Positions 32,560-44,075 of a DNA stretch of 64,000 nucleotides are shown piece by piece. The stretch is taken from assembly GCF_052857255.1 (NCBI RefSeq), contig NC_135497.1:189029326-189093325 (forward strand), in the 5' to 3' direction. This DNA comes from Amblyomma americanum. Lineage: Eukaryota > Arthropoda > Arachnida > Ixodida > Ixodidae. The notes beneath the pieces were generated by a model. That model was given only the letters and a program-made list of their open reading frames with translations, had not been told where the DNA came from and searched no databases. Positions within the stretch are counted from its first letter, which is position 1, and each line of letters opens with the position of its first letter. A program made the translations under genes and the position numbers.

Positions 32560-33822
32560 AAGAACTTTCTAAACAGGCAAATGGCGTCTGTGTCGTAGTA
32601 CGTCGTCAGTTGCCACTTCCATTTGCTGCCAGGAGAGGCTGCTGCCCAGGCGGACACGTAAATGTCTGCTCTTCTGGAGGCAGGGATGTGGTATGTACAG
32701 TTACCGTTGGCAGTTCTTCGCCTCGCTGGAAGGCGAGGATGCGAGAGTTTTTGATTTGTTAGCACAAAGTAACTTACGAGAACTGGACATGAAAAAAATT
32801 AGACGGACACTAAAACTTCGCGTTTAAGGATATGAAGCAATAGTGTTAATGGTGCCCTTCAGCGGTTTCTCTTCACACATATTCCTTGTTGTTTTTTCAA
32901 GTTGAGATTTATCAGAATTATCACAGCACACTTTTTATTTTCTTGTTTTTGAACTCTTTCAGACTGCAAATTACGCACCATATTGTTAATTTAATTAGTA
33001 TCTCACTAATTAGAATTTATCTTGTTCCCTTCTCTAATTATTACATTCCTAAGCTTAAATCATCCCCCCCCCCCTTTACCTCGCCAAGCAAACGTGTGCT
33101 AATTCTTTAAAAAAGGGGGGGGGGGGGCTTGTCCATAGCGTGCCTGAATGGCGACCCGTGGGTTCAAATCCCGACTGAAATTTTTGGTGAGTTCTCTTTA
33201 CGTAAAATCAATTGCTTTATAAAAGTGACGTCGTTTGCGAGATACGGTGACCTTAAATTCCCATTATAAGTTTTTTCAATTCCTTGCATTCGAGACATAT
33301 ACGTGTGACGCCACGCGTGACGAGGGTTTTTCGACACAACAACGCCGCCGGAACGACGCCGGATTTTTCTCTGGACGGCAGCCTTGAACGACTCAAGACG
33401 CATAAAATTAGTTGCCTGTTTTCTGCGTTAGAATGTCTTGATTATTACGTGGTATTTGCCTACGACCGCTAAATAATTTATAATTGAATTTCTCCGTGAT
33501 AATATTTCGTTTTTACCAAGCGAAACGGTTGTGACGTGTATAGTTGACCTTTAGGTCACGTGAGGCACGAGCAAACTGCAATATAAACGCTGATACACAG
33601 TGCTAATTTACTAAAGCACTTAGAACAACCTTCTTCAAGACCTGGCATGACAGCAAAGGACATACAGCAATTCTATTGCCGTTTCTTTTTCATCCCTCAC
33701 GTGACTTAATGTCAGCTGCACGTCACAGCCAACATTCGGTTGATGAAACCGAAACGTCAAGAAGAAATTCAGTTATAAAATATTTACTTGTTGTAGGCCA
33801 AAAATTACAGGACTGCACTTAA
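32560..33822. other. Intergenic, AT-rich, no gene seen
   Basis: Contains a C run near 33064 and a G run near 33114 that form inverted homopolymers. Next comes a B-box-like CGTGGGTTCAAATCCC at about 33160, which looks like the 3' half of a tRNA-derived SINE. No supported ORF. Confidence 0.45.
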
Positions 33823-34447
33823 AGGGGCTCTAAAGTGGCGTTAATAAAGTTGCGGTATTCCGGGGATGTTAAAGCACGACGCTTCACGAATATTGTCCAG
33901 CTAGAATGATTTTAATGCGCTTTCTAGAAGCTGAGTTATCTGTAGTTAAAATTTGAATTTCAGCGTCTTCGCGCCTTTCCTTCTCCTCTCATCACTTTTT
34001 GCCCACTGGAAGATCGGCGCTCCTCCGCCTGGTCCCCAAGAGTGATGCTCTAAGGGCCAACATACGTCGGGACCAGTATTCCCCCCCCCCCCCCCCCCCC
34101 TCATAGCAACAACTACCACCACCACCTCCGCCGGCACCACCTCCGGAAGCGGAGCCTCCTCACCCGCCGGAGCTACGCGCATTATTTGCCGCGGCCACGG
34201 TAGCTACCCGACGTATGAAAGAATCTAACCAATGGCCACCTCTCACCTTGTCTACGCAGATGCGGGGGACGGAGGATGGTGCGAGCATGAAAGAGTCGCT
34301 GGGAAGGGCTCGCCAGCTTTCGCGCTTGATTGTGGCTTCTCTGCTGCGTGTAGAAGTGTATATTATTTGGCTCCGGTTTTCATGGCAACACAGTGCAGTG
34401 AGTGAGCGAGTTGATTTGCTCTCCTCGGAAGGTAATTCAGAGCACCT
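33823..34447 (+). mobile_element. 625-bp MITE with TTAA target duplication
   Basis: The left terminus AGGGGCTCTAAA and the right terminus TTCAGAGCACCT (inverted, 10 of 12 matching) are flanked by TTAA on both sides (33819-33822 and 34448-34451). A second copy lies at 5790-6253 in opposite orientation. TTAA duplication is characteristic of piggyBac-type transposition, so a piggyBac-derived MITE is likely. Contains a C20 run at about 34081. No coding capacity. Confidence 0.7.
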
Positions 34448-34451
34448 TTAA

Positions 34452-35740
34452 TTCGGAACGAGCGGAAATGCGAAAGCCTCTCCTTGTACTGTCTTTCTCT
34501 CTCTATTTTTCATTTTTATATTTACTCTAAGGTTTGTTGTTAAGTTTTTCTTTCCTGTAGTTTTCTTTTGTTTTGTGTTTTTTATTTCATTTTATTTATT
34601 TTTATTTTCACATTTTTATTTATTGTTTATTTTCAATTTTTGTTTTTACTTTTCCTATTCCTGATTTTTATTTCATTATATATGTTGCTTATTAACTGTT
34701 ACTGAATCGGCTTTTACTTTTTATCATATTTACCATACAAACTATGATTGACAGTTTGAGCGCACAACTTCCGTCCACAAACTTCCGTCCACGCCACTCA
34801 TGAGCCATGAAAGTCTGGCGCCTTAATATCACGGCTTGATCAATGTATATTAATGACGAATTCTTCCTTTGAAATAAGAAATCACGAAAGCAAAAATATG
34901 GTGTCCATAGTCCTCTAACGCTGTCGTGTTAAAAGTCAAAGCAAGCAAGATCTGCGCCTGTTCATATCATTACGAATTGGAAAAGTGCTAGCCTGAACAG
35001 CTGGGTTGGGCTTTCACACGTTCTCATAGCACATGAGCCACGTCTAGGCATCAGGGGCTGTATCCAGCGGCGGCTCCACTCGGGAACTTGTTCCCTTCGG
35101 CCTGCCCGAGAGATGTCCGGAAACAATTTGGGCTGACGAAAGTACTCGAGCGCAGGCTGTATACCTACCGATCTTGAAGGAGAGGCGGGAACGAAGGCGT
35201 AGACCGGCCCGCCGCCGGAAACGAAAGTGCTCTGCGCGCTGCGCTCCTTTGCGATCGGGAACTTCCCTACCGGCGATCATTCAGCTCCCGCAGCCCGCGG
35301 TGAGCCACACCACTGCTGACCAGCGGCCGAGCCGGTAACTCGCGTCGGGAAGCTTATGGGCTGGGTTTCTTTCCCTTCGACAATAGCAGGGATGGAGCAA
35401 GCCATGACCGTTTTTTTGAAGTGCGGCTGGATTCCCTACTGTCGTCGGCTTCGTACACGACACGTTGACTGCCATTTATGGAAACCTCGTCAACACCGAC
35501 GGCGCTTGAGCGGCCGACGCGGCCGGCTGCTATCTGGATCCCATCAGCACGTGCTCACGGGACCCAGAAGGCAGCCGGCCGCGTCGCCGAGATGCCCATA
35601 TGAGCAAACCGCTCGCTCACGCAGCAGCGGCCGCAAATTGTTCATCGTTGAGCTCAGGTAATTCAGGGACCTCAATGGCTGCGTCATGATGTGCATTGTA
35701 ACATTCTCCTTTCAATAGTTACCATTTTGTGTGAAGACGG
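34452..35740. other. Intergenic, no gene seen
   Basis: 34490-34720 is T-rich low-complexity sequence. 35040-35660 is markedly GC-rich with several short ORFs on both strands and many CG dinucleotides. It could be a CpG-rich regulatory region or an unrecognised LTR. I could not assign it. Confidence 0.35.
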
Positions 35741-35749
35741 AATGTCACT

Positions 35750-36850
35750 ACGTGGTGGTGGTGGTGGTGAAACCTTATTACCGGCAGATACAGAGGATCG
35801 ACCCGAAGCCGCCCCCCGCTTAAACCACGGCCGCTATACCTTGGGCAGAGGCGGCGTCTTCAGCCAGCTGGAGGAGCTTGAACTGTGTCCCCGAGTCGGG
35901 GCTGAGCATAAGAGCCTCCCAATGATCAGAGTTGATAATGAAGACTCGCGGGTAAGGAATACGAGCAGTTCCAGATCATATGATTTATATCGGCTTTGAT
36001 GTCACGATTTTTGCATTTATTTTTGTCTGAGTAAAGTGCTTCCGAATAGAAGCTACGCGAGTTGGAGATTTGGATAAGTGTTTGAAGTTTACGACAGTCT
36101 TTGGCCTGTTGCTTGGAGAGCATTTTATATATCTGCTGGGGGGAATCTGAGTCGTGCAAGCCTGAAGTGCTGCAGGATTTCTCTGTAAGAAAACAACCTG
36201 TCCTTGTCGGAGTATGGGGCGGGCGGGCTGTCCGACTTAGCTCGGCGGGACAGTTCTCGAGCTAGGCTACGAGCCGCCTCATTACCAGCAAGGGATGCGT
36301 GAGCAGGCGTCCAGGTTAGCGACTTCGCTATGTGGGCTGAGAATTTTTCCAGAGGCCGTGCTGCTTGTGGGGAGATTCTTGCCAACGTGTGGTTACGTAT
36401 AGCCAATTTTGAATCGCTGACAATGGTTTCTGTAGAAGATCCCGCTGTGGCTAGAGCAATGACTGTTTCGTCTCCAACATGTGTGTGCTGAATGCGTGTA
36501 GTAGCCCCTGTTATGAGTGTACCATGTTCTGCGTTGACTACAGCTACCATCTTGTCAGCCGAGGAATCTGCTGCATCTACATATACTACAGAGGTGCCAT
36601 TAAAAATATGTTTTCCCAATGATTTGGCTCTTTTTGCACGACGTTCAGCGTGGAAATCATGTTCCGAGCTATCGGTGGGATGACCAGAAGATGCCGTATA
36701 TGTTTAGAAAGGTCAGTTGAAGGTCCGCCTTGTCATTCGTATGTTATATCTAGTGCGGACAAAATGTGTGTGCCAATTGGTGCGGCCGATACTTTACCGC
36801 GAGCGAGACAGCAGACGACACAGTGCCGCACACGCCACACCATCTAGCGG
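35750..36850 (-). pseudogene. 3' end of a LINE ORF2 with RNase H domain
   Basis: The minus-strand frame 36125-36619 codes an RNase-H-like region: 'SVVYVDAADSSADKMVAVVNAE' with the first Asp, and 'ETIVSDSKLAIRN' with the Asp-Ser step. 'SLTWTPAHASLAGNEAARSLAREL' matches the WxPxHxxxxGNExAD-type C-terminal motif. Downstream, a frameshifted zinc-finger-like region ('DINHMIWNC') follows to about 36000. The UTR runs to about 35750. I-clade-type LINEs carry RNase H in this position. RT and endonuclease are absent (5' truncation), and several frameshifts are present. Confidence 0.75.
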
Positions 36851-37789
36851 AGAAAAAAGATCATAAGCCAAGGAAATGCTGCGGCAGTTGTTAATTGGAA
36901 TCTTTGCCCATATTACGCTCTATTATTATTCACTAGCTTGCAATACTACAATTTTTATATGTAGTTCACACGCGACACCTCTTATTATCTGGTATATGAC
37001 CTGCGAAAAAGCCAAGCGCTCATGACGCGCACTTCTGTGATTTGAGGCCTTCGACGATTGGGCACTATCTTTCGAACCGAGCACCCTTGGCACCGCCCCT
37101 GCCCTCCCAGAAATCTCACGTTCCCCCTTCCCCTACCCTACCCGAGAGGAGCTCTGGTAAACCGGGCGCGAGATGAGGTCTCGTCGTGCGGTGTCCAGGA
37201 CTAAGGATACCATCCATGCAGCGGGGTCTTCTGACTTCCAAACTTTAGGAGAGCGTAGAAAACCTGCTTTCCGACCGGGCAACAGTAGGGTAGCCCTCTT
37301 TGTGCTTCAGCTTCATCTATAAACCAAAGAATGCCGCCTGACACCCTAGAATTTGGTTCTCATGCAGGCCGAAAGGAGCACCCCTGCTACACATTCACTT
37401 AATGTAGTTTGCAGCTACCCCTTTAGCCCGAATCTGTGTTTCTTTCCGAGACTGTTCGACCAATGAGGCATCGCCAACGCAACTACGATATCTCAACGAA
37501 ACAAGCAGCAAGGACCCCCTAGTGCCTGTCTACCTGGTGATGTAAACTTTATGTTGTCTAGGAACTTCCTTAGGTTTAGAAAAGTATCGAAACGCGCATC
37601 CGTTCCGCACTGCATGCTTCCTATTTTAAAGCGTACGCGAATGCTTCCAGTGTGCCAGAAGGACGTAGAATTTATATGCAGCCAGGAACCTCCGAAATGT
37701 CCGCCCGTGATAAGACTAGATGGGAAGAGGTTCTGAAGAGGCCATCACTTGGTCTTGCTAGTATTGTCACCTGCGCCATTACAGCACAA
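36851..37789. other. No recognisable gene
   Basis: Short ORFs only. One small plus-strand frame (37551-37736) directly precedes the Penelope-like element and might be its degenerate 5' part, but no motif proves it. Confidence 0.35.
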
Positions 37790-39800
37790 TAGCAAAATCG
37801 TTCAGAAGCAAAGAAAGGCAGCTAATTGCTTCTTTCATGCTGAAAGAAAAGGAATTAGCCCTGTTGGATGATTATGAAAAGATAAAGAGAGCAGAGATAT
37901 TAAAGATAAAATTAAAATAAATTCAGCGCGATGAAGTTGCTCCATCGCTAGCACAGCTGCAAAAAGCAAACTGATGTGACTTCGTACAGATAACTGATAC
38001 TGTTGAAAAAGCTGAACCCTTCTATCCACCAGTATAGTCAATTTATCAAATGTTACTCTATCTAGGGCTGAAATGAGTCTACTTTCGCCTGGGCTAAACT
38101 TTTGTCCCGCATCAGGTGGATATAATCAATTTGCCCTTGTAAAAGATCTCGACAATTTTGCGCGCAACATTAGACTGCGGGAATATTTCTGTGGCTGTCC
38201 CACAGCCACTGATAACGAAAATGCGGTGCCCTCATTCAAACACTGGACCTCTTCTGCGTAACGAGATAAATACCGGGACATGCATACTAAAGCGATGCAG
38301 CACGATATCCTAGAAGGATATAAAGTTCCGTTCAGGCACAATTCAACTGCGGACGAATCTGAACCAATAAAAACTTGGCGGCATCCTCCGCAATTATTAT
38401 AAAGCAGGCAGACAAAGGCCGCGCTATAGTTATTATGAATATGTCTGATTACACCCGCGAGGGCCTCAGGCAACTAGATGACAGCTCTTTTTATAAGCGC
38501 CTTGATTATGAATCGACGTCGCAACATAAATCAAAAGTAATTGACATGTTAGAAAGCCTCTTGACCGCTGAAAAAATTACAGATAAAATGCGCCAATCTC
38601 ATCATTCACTTAATCCAGTTCCTGGTAGATTTTAGTTATTTCTGAAAATACATAAGTCGAATAACAAAGGCCGACCAATTTCCTCTCGCGTGGGAATGGT
38701 TACTGAAATTAATTCATGTTATGTGGATTCTCTGATGAACAATATTCCTCCTAAGTTAACTTCTTTCATTAAGGATACCACTCACTTCCTTTCTGATGTC
38801 AAGGAATTTAATATCCTGCCAGGCGCACTGCTTGTAACATAAGATGTGGCTTCATTGCATACAAATATACTTCATATGGATGGTGTTCACTCCGTAATGA
38901 CCGCCTATGATCAGCACTGCCTTCAAAAATCCATTGATAGCTCCACTTTAGGCACTGTTTTGAAACTCATACCAGAGCTTAGCAATTTCGAATTTATTGG
39001 AATTCACTACATTCAGGTCAGCGGAACTTCAACGGGTAACAAAATAAGACCTAATCATGCTAATAACTTCATGGTTTGCCCGGAAACCAGATTTTTCGAG
39101 AGTTGTTCTTTAAAACCGTTCTTTACAGACGCTTTAATGATGATATTTTTATAATATGGCACCACGGTGAAAAAGAACTTACGTTTATTGCAAAATTTAA
39201 TACTTTTCATCCTTCAATTTTATTTTCACACGCGTGCTCAGGTTCAACTATTAATTTTCCTGATGTCACAGTGTCTGTTACCGATAACAAACTAACCACC
39301 TGTCTTTATCGGAAACCTATGGACACTCAACACTACCTTCACTTTAACAGCAGCCATTCAAAACATTATAAAACTAGCACTCCGTACTGTCAGGCCGTCC
39401 GCTTTAGAAGAATATGTTCACAGCCATCGGCGTTTTACAAGAATTGCGCAGAACTTTGCAATATTCTTACGATGAAGACGCCGTGAAACGCGCAGACGCA
39501 TGTGACCGCGAGTAATTACTGTGCGGAAGAAAAGAACCCATCTTGAAAAACCGAACTAATTTAGTCTTAACGTACTCGGCCTCTACTCCTAACGTAACAG
39601 GCATTCTAAGAAGAAATCATAATATCATGATACAGAGTAGCCGACTAAAGGGCATCTTTAAAGAACCGCCGTGAGCTGTATGATGACGTGCAAAAAACTT
39701 TCGAGATCTTCTAACTTCTTCCAAAGTCACCCGTCCAGTGTTTTCCGGTTGTGCACCATGCAATAAATCTCGCTGTAAAATTTTCCGACAGATGACGACG
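37790..39800 (+). pseudogene. Penelope-like retroelement, reverse transcriptase region
   Basis: Across several frames the plus strand shows a Penelope-type order: 'LLSPGLNFCPASGGYNQFALVKDLDNFARN' region (38073), 'IIIKQADKGRAIVIMN' (38400), 'FLKIHKSNNKGRPISS' (38640), 'DVASLHTNI' with the motif A Asp (38845), and 'RRFNDDIFIIW' with the catalytic DD (39130). Then come 'FPDVTVSVTDNKLTTCLYRKP' and 'RFRRIC' (39250-39420). A Cys-containing stretch near 39740 could be the linker before the GIY-YIG endonuclease, but no GIY-YIG domain is visible and the sequence runs into (TA)n at 39817. Internal stops show it is dead. Confidence 0.8.
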
Positions 39801-39811
39801 TCACAGGTAGC

Positions 39812-39816
<5 letters not shown>

Positions 39817-39897
<81 letters not shown>
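39817..39897. repeat. (TA)n microsatellite
   Basis: About 40 TA units uninterrupted, directly after the Penelope-like sequence. The Tyr/Ile ORF across it is an artefact. Confidence 0.95.
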
Positions 39898-39900
<3 letters not shown>

Positions 39901-40164
39901 TTCCAATGCGTCAGTTTACTACTGTAAGTACAGCATTACGACAAACACGACTGTACCTTTAAAGGTTTGTTTTGCAAACAATTTCGGGTATGGTATTTCC
40001 TTTGTCACGGCAGTTTTACAATGAAAAAGTTTTCTGAATATAAGGACACAGAACGAGCGAAGAGGTATAATCTCCGCTCTCGAAGTAAACTTGAGAATGA
40101 GGACAAGTGACCGTATAATGGACCGCACAACAGCTCTCACAGGGGCCATGGCTGAATAAAAGAA

Positions 40165-40700
40165 ATACGGAAAAACGCTCAGAAAAACGGGGAGGTGGAA
40201 AAAGTAAAAGAGTAAAAAAGAACGAATTTGAAGCGCTATAGAAAAGGGAACGGAGCGCCAAGCACGACTCTCGGCGCACCGGGAGGCCGCAACTCACCCC
40301 CCCCCCCTCTCCACACCCCCGGAAGACGCAGCCGGGTCCGAGCCGGAGGCCCATATCAGGTATCCTGAGACGCTTTCTGGATAAGCGTTCTAGAGACACT
40401 TGTTACGCGCCGCAATGGCAACCTGCGACCATGCCATATGCGTATTTTTGCTTCATTTATTCGTCTCGCTCTTCTGTCGGGCTTTTACCAGACATCCTGG
40501 TGCCCTTCTTCCCATAAATGTACTAGGCCATTTCAACCCGCGTCCGGCAGTGCGCTACCCGCGAAAAAGCGGCGGCCGTCGTGCGCCGAGAGCCGTGCTT
40601 AACGCTCCGTTCCCTTTTATATCGCTCATCAAATTCGTTCTCTTTTCTACTCCTTTACTATTTCCCCCTCCGAGGGAATGGGAATGGAAAACAGGGGCTC
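40165..40700. repeat. Inverted pair of a dispersed repeat around a 270-bp centre
   Basis: The stretch 40170-40290 (GAAAAGGGAACGGAGCGCCAAG and neighbours) recurs inverted at about 40556-40680 (CTTAACGCTCCGTTCCCTTT). A third copy lies at 62030-62150 in plus orientation. The arrangement would fold into a large stem-loop. Confidence 0.65.
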
Positions 40701-40760
40701 GTTTGACAAACTTATTAAGGAACCCAACGGTCACCGAAACCAAAGGTGCAACCAAAGGTG
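40685..40760 (+). repeat. Short dispersed repeat (GGCTCGTTTGACAAAC family)
   Basis: The block from GGCTCGTTTGACAAAC through CACCGAAACCAAAGGTGCAA recurs at 61083-61145 and 61573-61645 with small changes. The identity is unknown. It is probably the tail or body of a SINE. Confidence 0.55.
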
Positions 40761-40799
40761 CAAAAGGTGCAAGTCCATTAACGAGTGAGCGATAAGAGG

Positions 40800-41161
40800 G
40801 AAAAAGAGGAATTAGGGATATCACTGCCGACCGATATTCGGTTCTAAATGAGGAAGACGATCTTAACATTCGAGCAATGAACGATAATCTCACAGCTATC
40901 ATGAGGGAGTGCGCAGTAGAAACAGGCGGTAGGATGGTTCGACAGGATACCGCTTTGTCAGGAGACGAAGAATCTAATTAAGAGACGCCAAAGCATGAAG
41001 GCGTCTACCCCTAAGGAGAGAACAGTACTGGATGAGCTATCAAAGTTAATAATTAAGCGCAAGATAGCCGACATAAGGGAGTTTAATCTGGAGAAAATGC
41101 AACAAGCTCTAAAGAACGGAAACAGCCAAAAAGCTGTGAAGAGGAAACTAGGCATAGGTAA
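40800..41161 (+). pseudogene. RTE-type LINE, 5' part before the gypsy composite insertion
   Basis: Plus-strand frames code a conserved-looking linker region, including 'SVLNEEDDLNIRAMNDNLTA' and, in the 40995 frame, 'KAVKRKLGIG' up to the insertion at 41162. The frame resumes exactly at 47327 after one copy of the 4-bp GTAA is discounted. The endonuclease that normally precedes this region is not visible, so the element is 5'-truncated. The upstream stop near 40979 and others show decay. Confidence 0.7.
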
Positions 41162-42255
41162 TGTGACGTTCCCACCTGTCGGGGGTCAGTCACACTATCT
41201 ACGGGTCCTGCTGAAGCGAGGAGAATGGAGCCAACAAGGCGGTAACCCGGCAAAATGACATTTATTCCTTCATGCCTGGAGGCGCAACTGGTGGTCCGCT
41301 CACCGTTGGCTTTTGGGAGCCTCTGGTTGTCGGTCCGGTAGATTGGGGTCCACTCTAATCGTCTCGCGTCGGTGGGCAACGGCTGCTTCGGCTCTCCTGT
41401 GTCCTGCCTCACTCCGGTGTCTCGGCTGGTGGTGCTGTGATGGGTCGAGGCCATAGGACTATTGGGCGTTTCGGCTGGCGGTCGGTTTGCTGCGGTCCCT
41501 GAGGTCCGGCTTCGCTGACTATAGACCAGCGCGATTTTGCGTCCGTTCGCCTCGCCTGTCTCTGCTCGAATCCTTTTCTTTGTCTCCGCTGCCCCCGCCG
41601 CGTCTCTCCGGAGATTCCCTTTCTCTCCCTCTCTCTCTCTGGGTAATCTTCGCCCAACGGTTTTTCGTCGTCGCTGCTCATGCAGCCGACCAAGGGCACC
41701 CACCAAACTTCTAGGCGGCCGTTACGACGGGAAGGCCGATGGCCTCGTTGGGGATGGGTCGAAGGGGATCAGGTGTCCCTCGGAGGGCAACGTTTCTCTG
41801 CAGTCAGTCTCGCCTCTTCTGCTGGCAGCCCGTCTGGTGCCAGCCTCCGACCCCTTCCGCCACCTCGAGCCGTTACGCAGCCTGTCGTGTCCGCTGCTAG
41901 TAAGGTCGCCTGTCGGCCTGCACACACAAACGCACAAACGAACACGACTGCGCGCGCCGGGGGGGGGGGGGGGGTGCGGAGAACCGCACAAACCGCAGGG
42001 AAGACTGTGGTTGCGTTGGGCACCGCGCGCAGCCTCTCCTCTTTAGCCGTCGGGCTGTCTTCGCACGTCTGTCTTCTACATCGCCCGCCGCATTCCTCAC
42101 CACCGTCTTCGCCGACATGTCTGGGTCGATAAATTTGAAGGCAGGCAAGATGTCTTGGGCCCTGGTCGCCTGGTTAGTTCTTTTCAGCAATGCCTGGGCC
42201 TCCCGTATGCGGCCCTTCACAACCCTCTCTTCTTACAAAGAAATTTTCTACGAAA
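41162..42255 (-). repeat. LTR 1 of the composite (3' LTR of the minus-sense element)
   Basis: Starts at TGTGACGTTCCC (minus-sense end ...CACA). It matches 44076-44857 in direct orientation and 46014-47322 in inverted orientation over long GC-rich blocks such as GCTCACCGTTGGCTTTTGGG and CTCTCCCTCTCTCTCTCTGG. The U3 start is blurred: similarity with LTR 3 continues past 42255, so the true edge may lie nearer 42500. Confidence 0.7.
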
Positions 42256-42589
42256 ATTATGCATTCACGTCACTCTCATAGCACACTGTTCGTCGCAGAG
42301 TTCTCAACTCCATCTTTCATAGCACCACGTTATGAATGGGCCAGTAACTCCATCAGGCAGAGCAAATTAATATAACCGAACAAAACAAGAAATCCAGGTG
42401 CGCTCTTATTGTAAATCACCAGGCATTCACGCATGACATCTCAGAGACAAAATTTTGCTGCTAAGACGAGAATGCGTAGCCAGTCAGTCATTCTCATAGT
42501 TCAATGGTCGCAGCAACTCACAGACTCCCCTTACGTCATGCTGTCCACAAAAATGTTACGTAAGATCAGGAGGTGGTCTATGCAATTCT

Positions 42590-43050
42590 TTCACCCTCGG
42601 TGTCTTTCTCCACTGGCGTTTCTACAGTGTTCTGCCACATTCTGTCTCAGTCCATGCCAGAAATAGCCTTCCTTGACTGCCCGGCGGGTCTTTTGAAAGC
42701 CTAAATGTCCTCCGTCTTCCATATCGTGGCATAACTTCCCAACTTCACTTCTCCTTTGCAAAGGGACAACAGCACTCTGTCTTCAGCCCCGTGCGCTTTG
42801 TCTCTGTAACGGAGTATACCACAATAGTCCAAATGATAAAAACCAGACTATTTCCTTTCTGAGCTGTTGCACACGCTTATCAATTTTAGGACAGACGAAT
42901 CTTTCCTTTGCTCCATGTACAAGCGGGTTCCCTCAATCGCAGGGAGAACATCGATTACTCTGGCGTCCGCCGCGCTGCTGAGCGCGTCTGCATGGCGATT
43001 GGTCAACCTCGCCTCGCGCCGCCATTCTGCTTTGCCCGCGCATAGGCTCA
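42590..43050 (-). pseudogene. Gypsy RNase H tail and integrase zinc-binding region remnant
   Basis: On the minus strand, a frame with 'LTNRHADALS' (end of a gypsy RNase H) leads through a linker to a frameshifted 'GGHLGF'-type zinc-binding region ('KTRRAV', 'YFWHGLRQNVAEHC') near 42690-42600. This sits directly behind gag, so protease, reverse transcriptase and most of RNase H have been deleted. The catalytic core of integrase is absent from this half and reappears, on the other strand, at 44858. Confidence 0.55.
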
Positions 43051-43996
43051 CTACCACTTCTGAACGCCCTCGCTCATGATGGCCGTCAGTAGATTTTCTA
43101 TTTCTTTCCTCAACGCTGCCCTCGCCTTCTTCCGTACGCCGCTCGTAGCAGGCGGTGTGCTCCGGAATGCGTCCGCGGGATACCTTACGCAGACAACATG
43201 TGAGGTATGCCCGAACCTGCCGCACGAGAAGCACGCACTTGATTCGACGCGTCGATTGAATTTTTCCGTCTGCCTGGATGGAGGCTCTTCACGTAACCGA
43301 ATGCTCTTTACAAGCAGTTTCTCCAGCTGATCTAGATGTTCACGAAGCTCACTCATCTCTTCGCCGCTTTCTACACGTCGGACATTAGCGGTGTTCGTGC
43401 GGCAAACTTCCTCTAACAGCTCTTCTTTAGACACTACCTCCACAACCTCTTAGAATGTCTTGGGATCATGTGACAGAGCAAATCTCTTCACCGAATCGCA
43501 GAGCCCATTCAGAAAAATAGAGGTCAGCTGTTCCTTAAGGATTTCGCGCCTCGCTTCACTTTTCGACGCCTCATTGCCATCAACGTCCCCGAAGGCCTCC
43601 ACCCCCAAGCTTACGTAGTCGGCTCGCGAAAGAGCGCACATTCTCACCAGCGTTCTGCCTTGCGCTTAGAAACTTCTCCCACTTCCTGCACGCCGGCTCA
43701 GTATCAAATCGTTTCAGCGCGAGCGCTTTAAACGATCTATGCGAAGTCAGGCCGGCCACCTCTTCAATCAACCAGGCAAAGTCTAGAGCCGCCCCGACCC
43801 TCTTACACCGCGCCATCCCGATTAACTGTTTCTCCTGCCATCCGCCCAGATTACCGACCTGCTCTAAAATTTGGAGAAAATGCCTTAATTTGAGACCGTT
43901 GTCGCCCCCCGTGGATGATGGAATCACCGCTCCCCGTAGCAGCTGATCGGCTCCTATCACCCATTCGTGAAGACTCGGTGATTCCTGTAGCGACAT
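43051..43996 (-). pseudogene. Gypsy gag (broken)
   Basis: Starts 'MSLQESPSLHEWVIGADQLL' at 43996, about 60 nt after the primer-binding site. A capsid-like helical region continues to 43580. After a frameshift and a stop near 43450, the third frame ends with a knuckle-like 'CFSCGRFGHTSHVVC' (CX2CX4HX5C, one residue longer than canonical). It would have formed the nucleocapsid/capsid shell of the retrotransposon particle. Frame breaks show it is inactive. Confidence 0.7.
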
Positions 43997-44055
43997 GTTG
44001 GCCCCTTTCTCCTCGGGTATGAGGGTGAATGGTCTCGCACCAAAACTTCAGCAAG

Positions 44056-44073
44056 ATCCCACCGCTGCCACCG
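44056..44073 (-). promoter_or_regulatory. Primer-binding site, tRNA-Leu type
   Basis: On the minus strand CGGTGGCAGCGGTGGGAT begins two bases after the LTR end ...CGTCACA (44076). It matches 17 of 18 bases complementary to the 3' end of tRNA-Leu(AAG/UAG), ...ATCCCACCGCTGCCA plus CCA. The same site recurs in the array at 51460-52011. Confidence 0.75.
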
Positions 44074-44075
44074 CT

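Noticed and set aside
35040..35660. CpG-rich segment as a promoter/CpG island
   Set aside because: No first exon, TATA or initiator context was seen and it is flanked by repeats. Kept only as an unassigned stretch.
39738..39962. Tyr/Ile-repeat protein across (TA)n
   Set aside because: Microsatellite translation.
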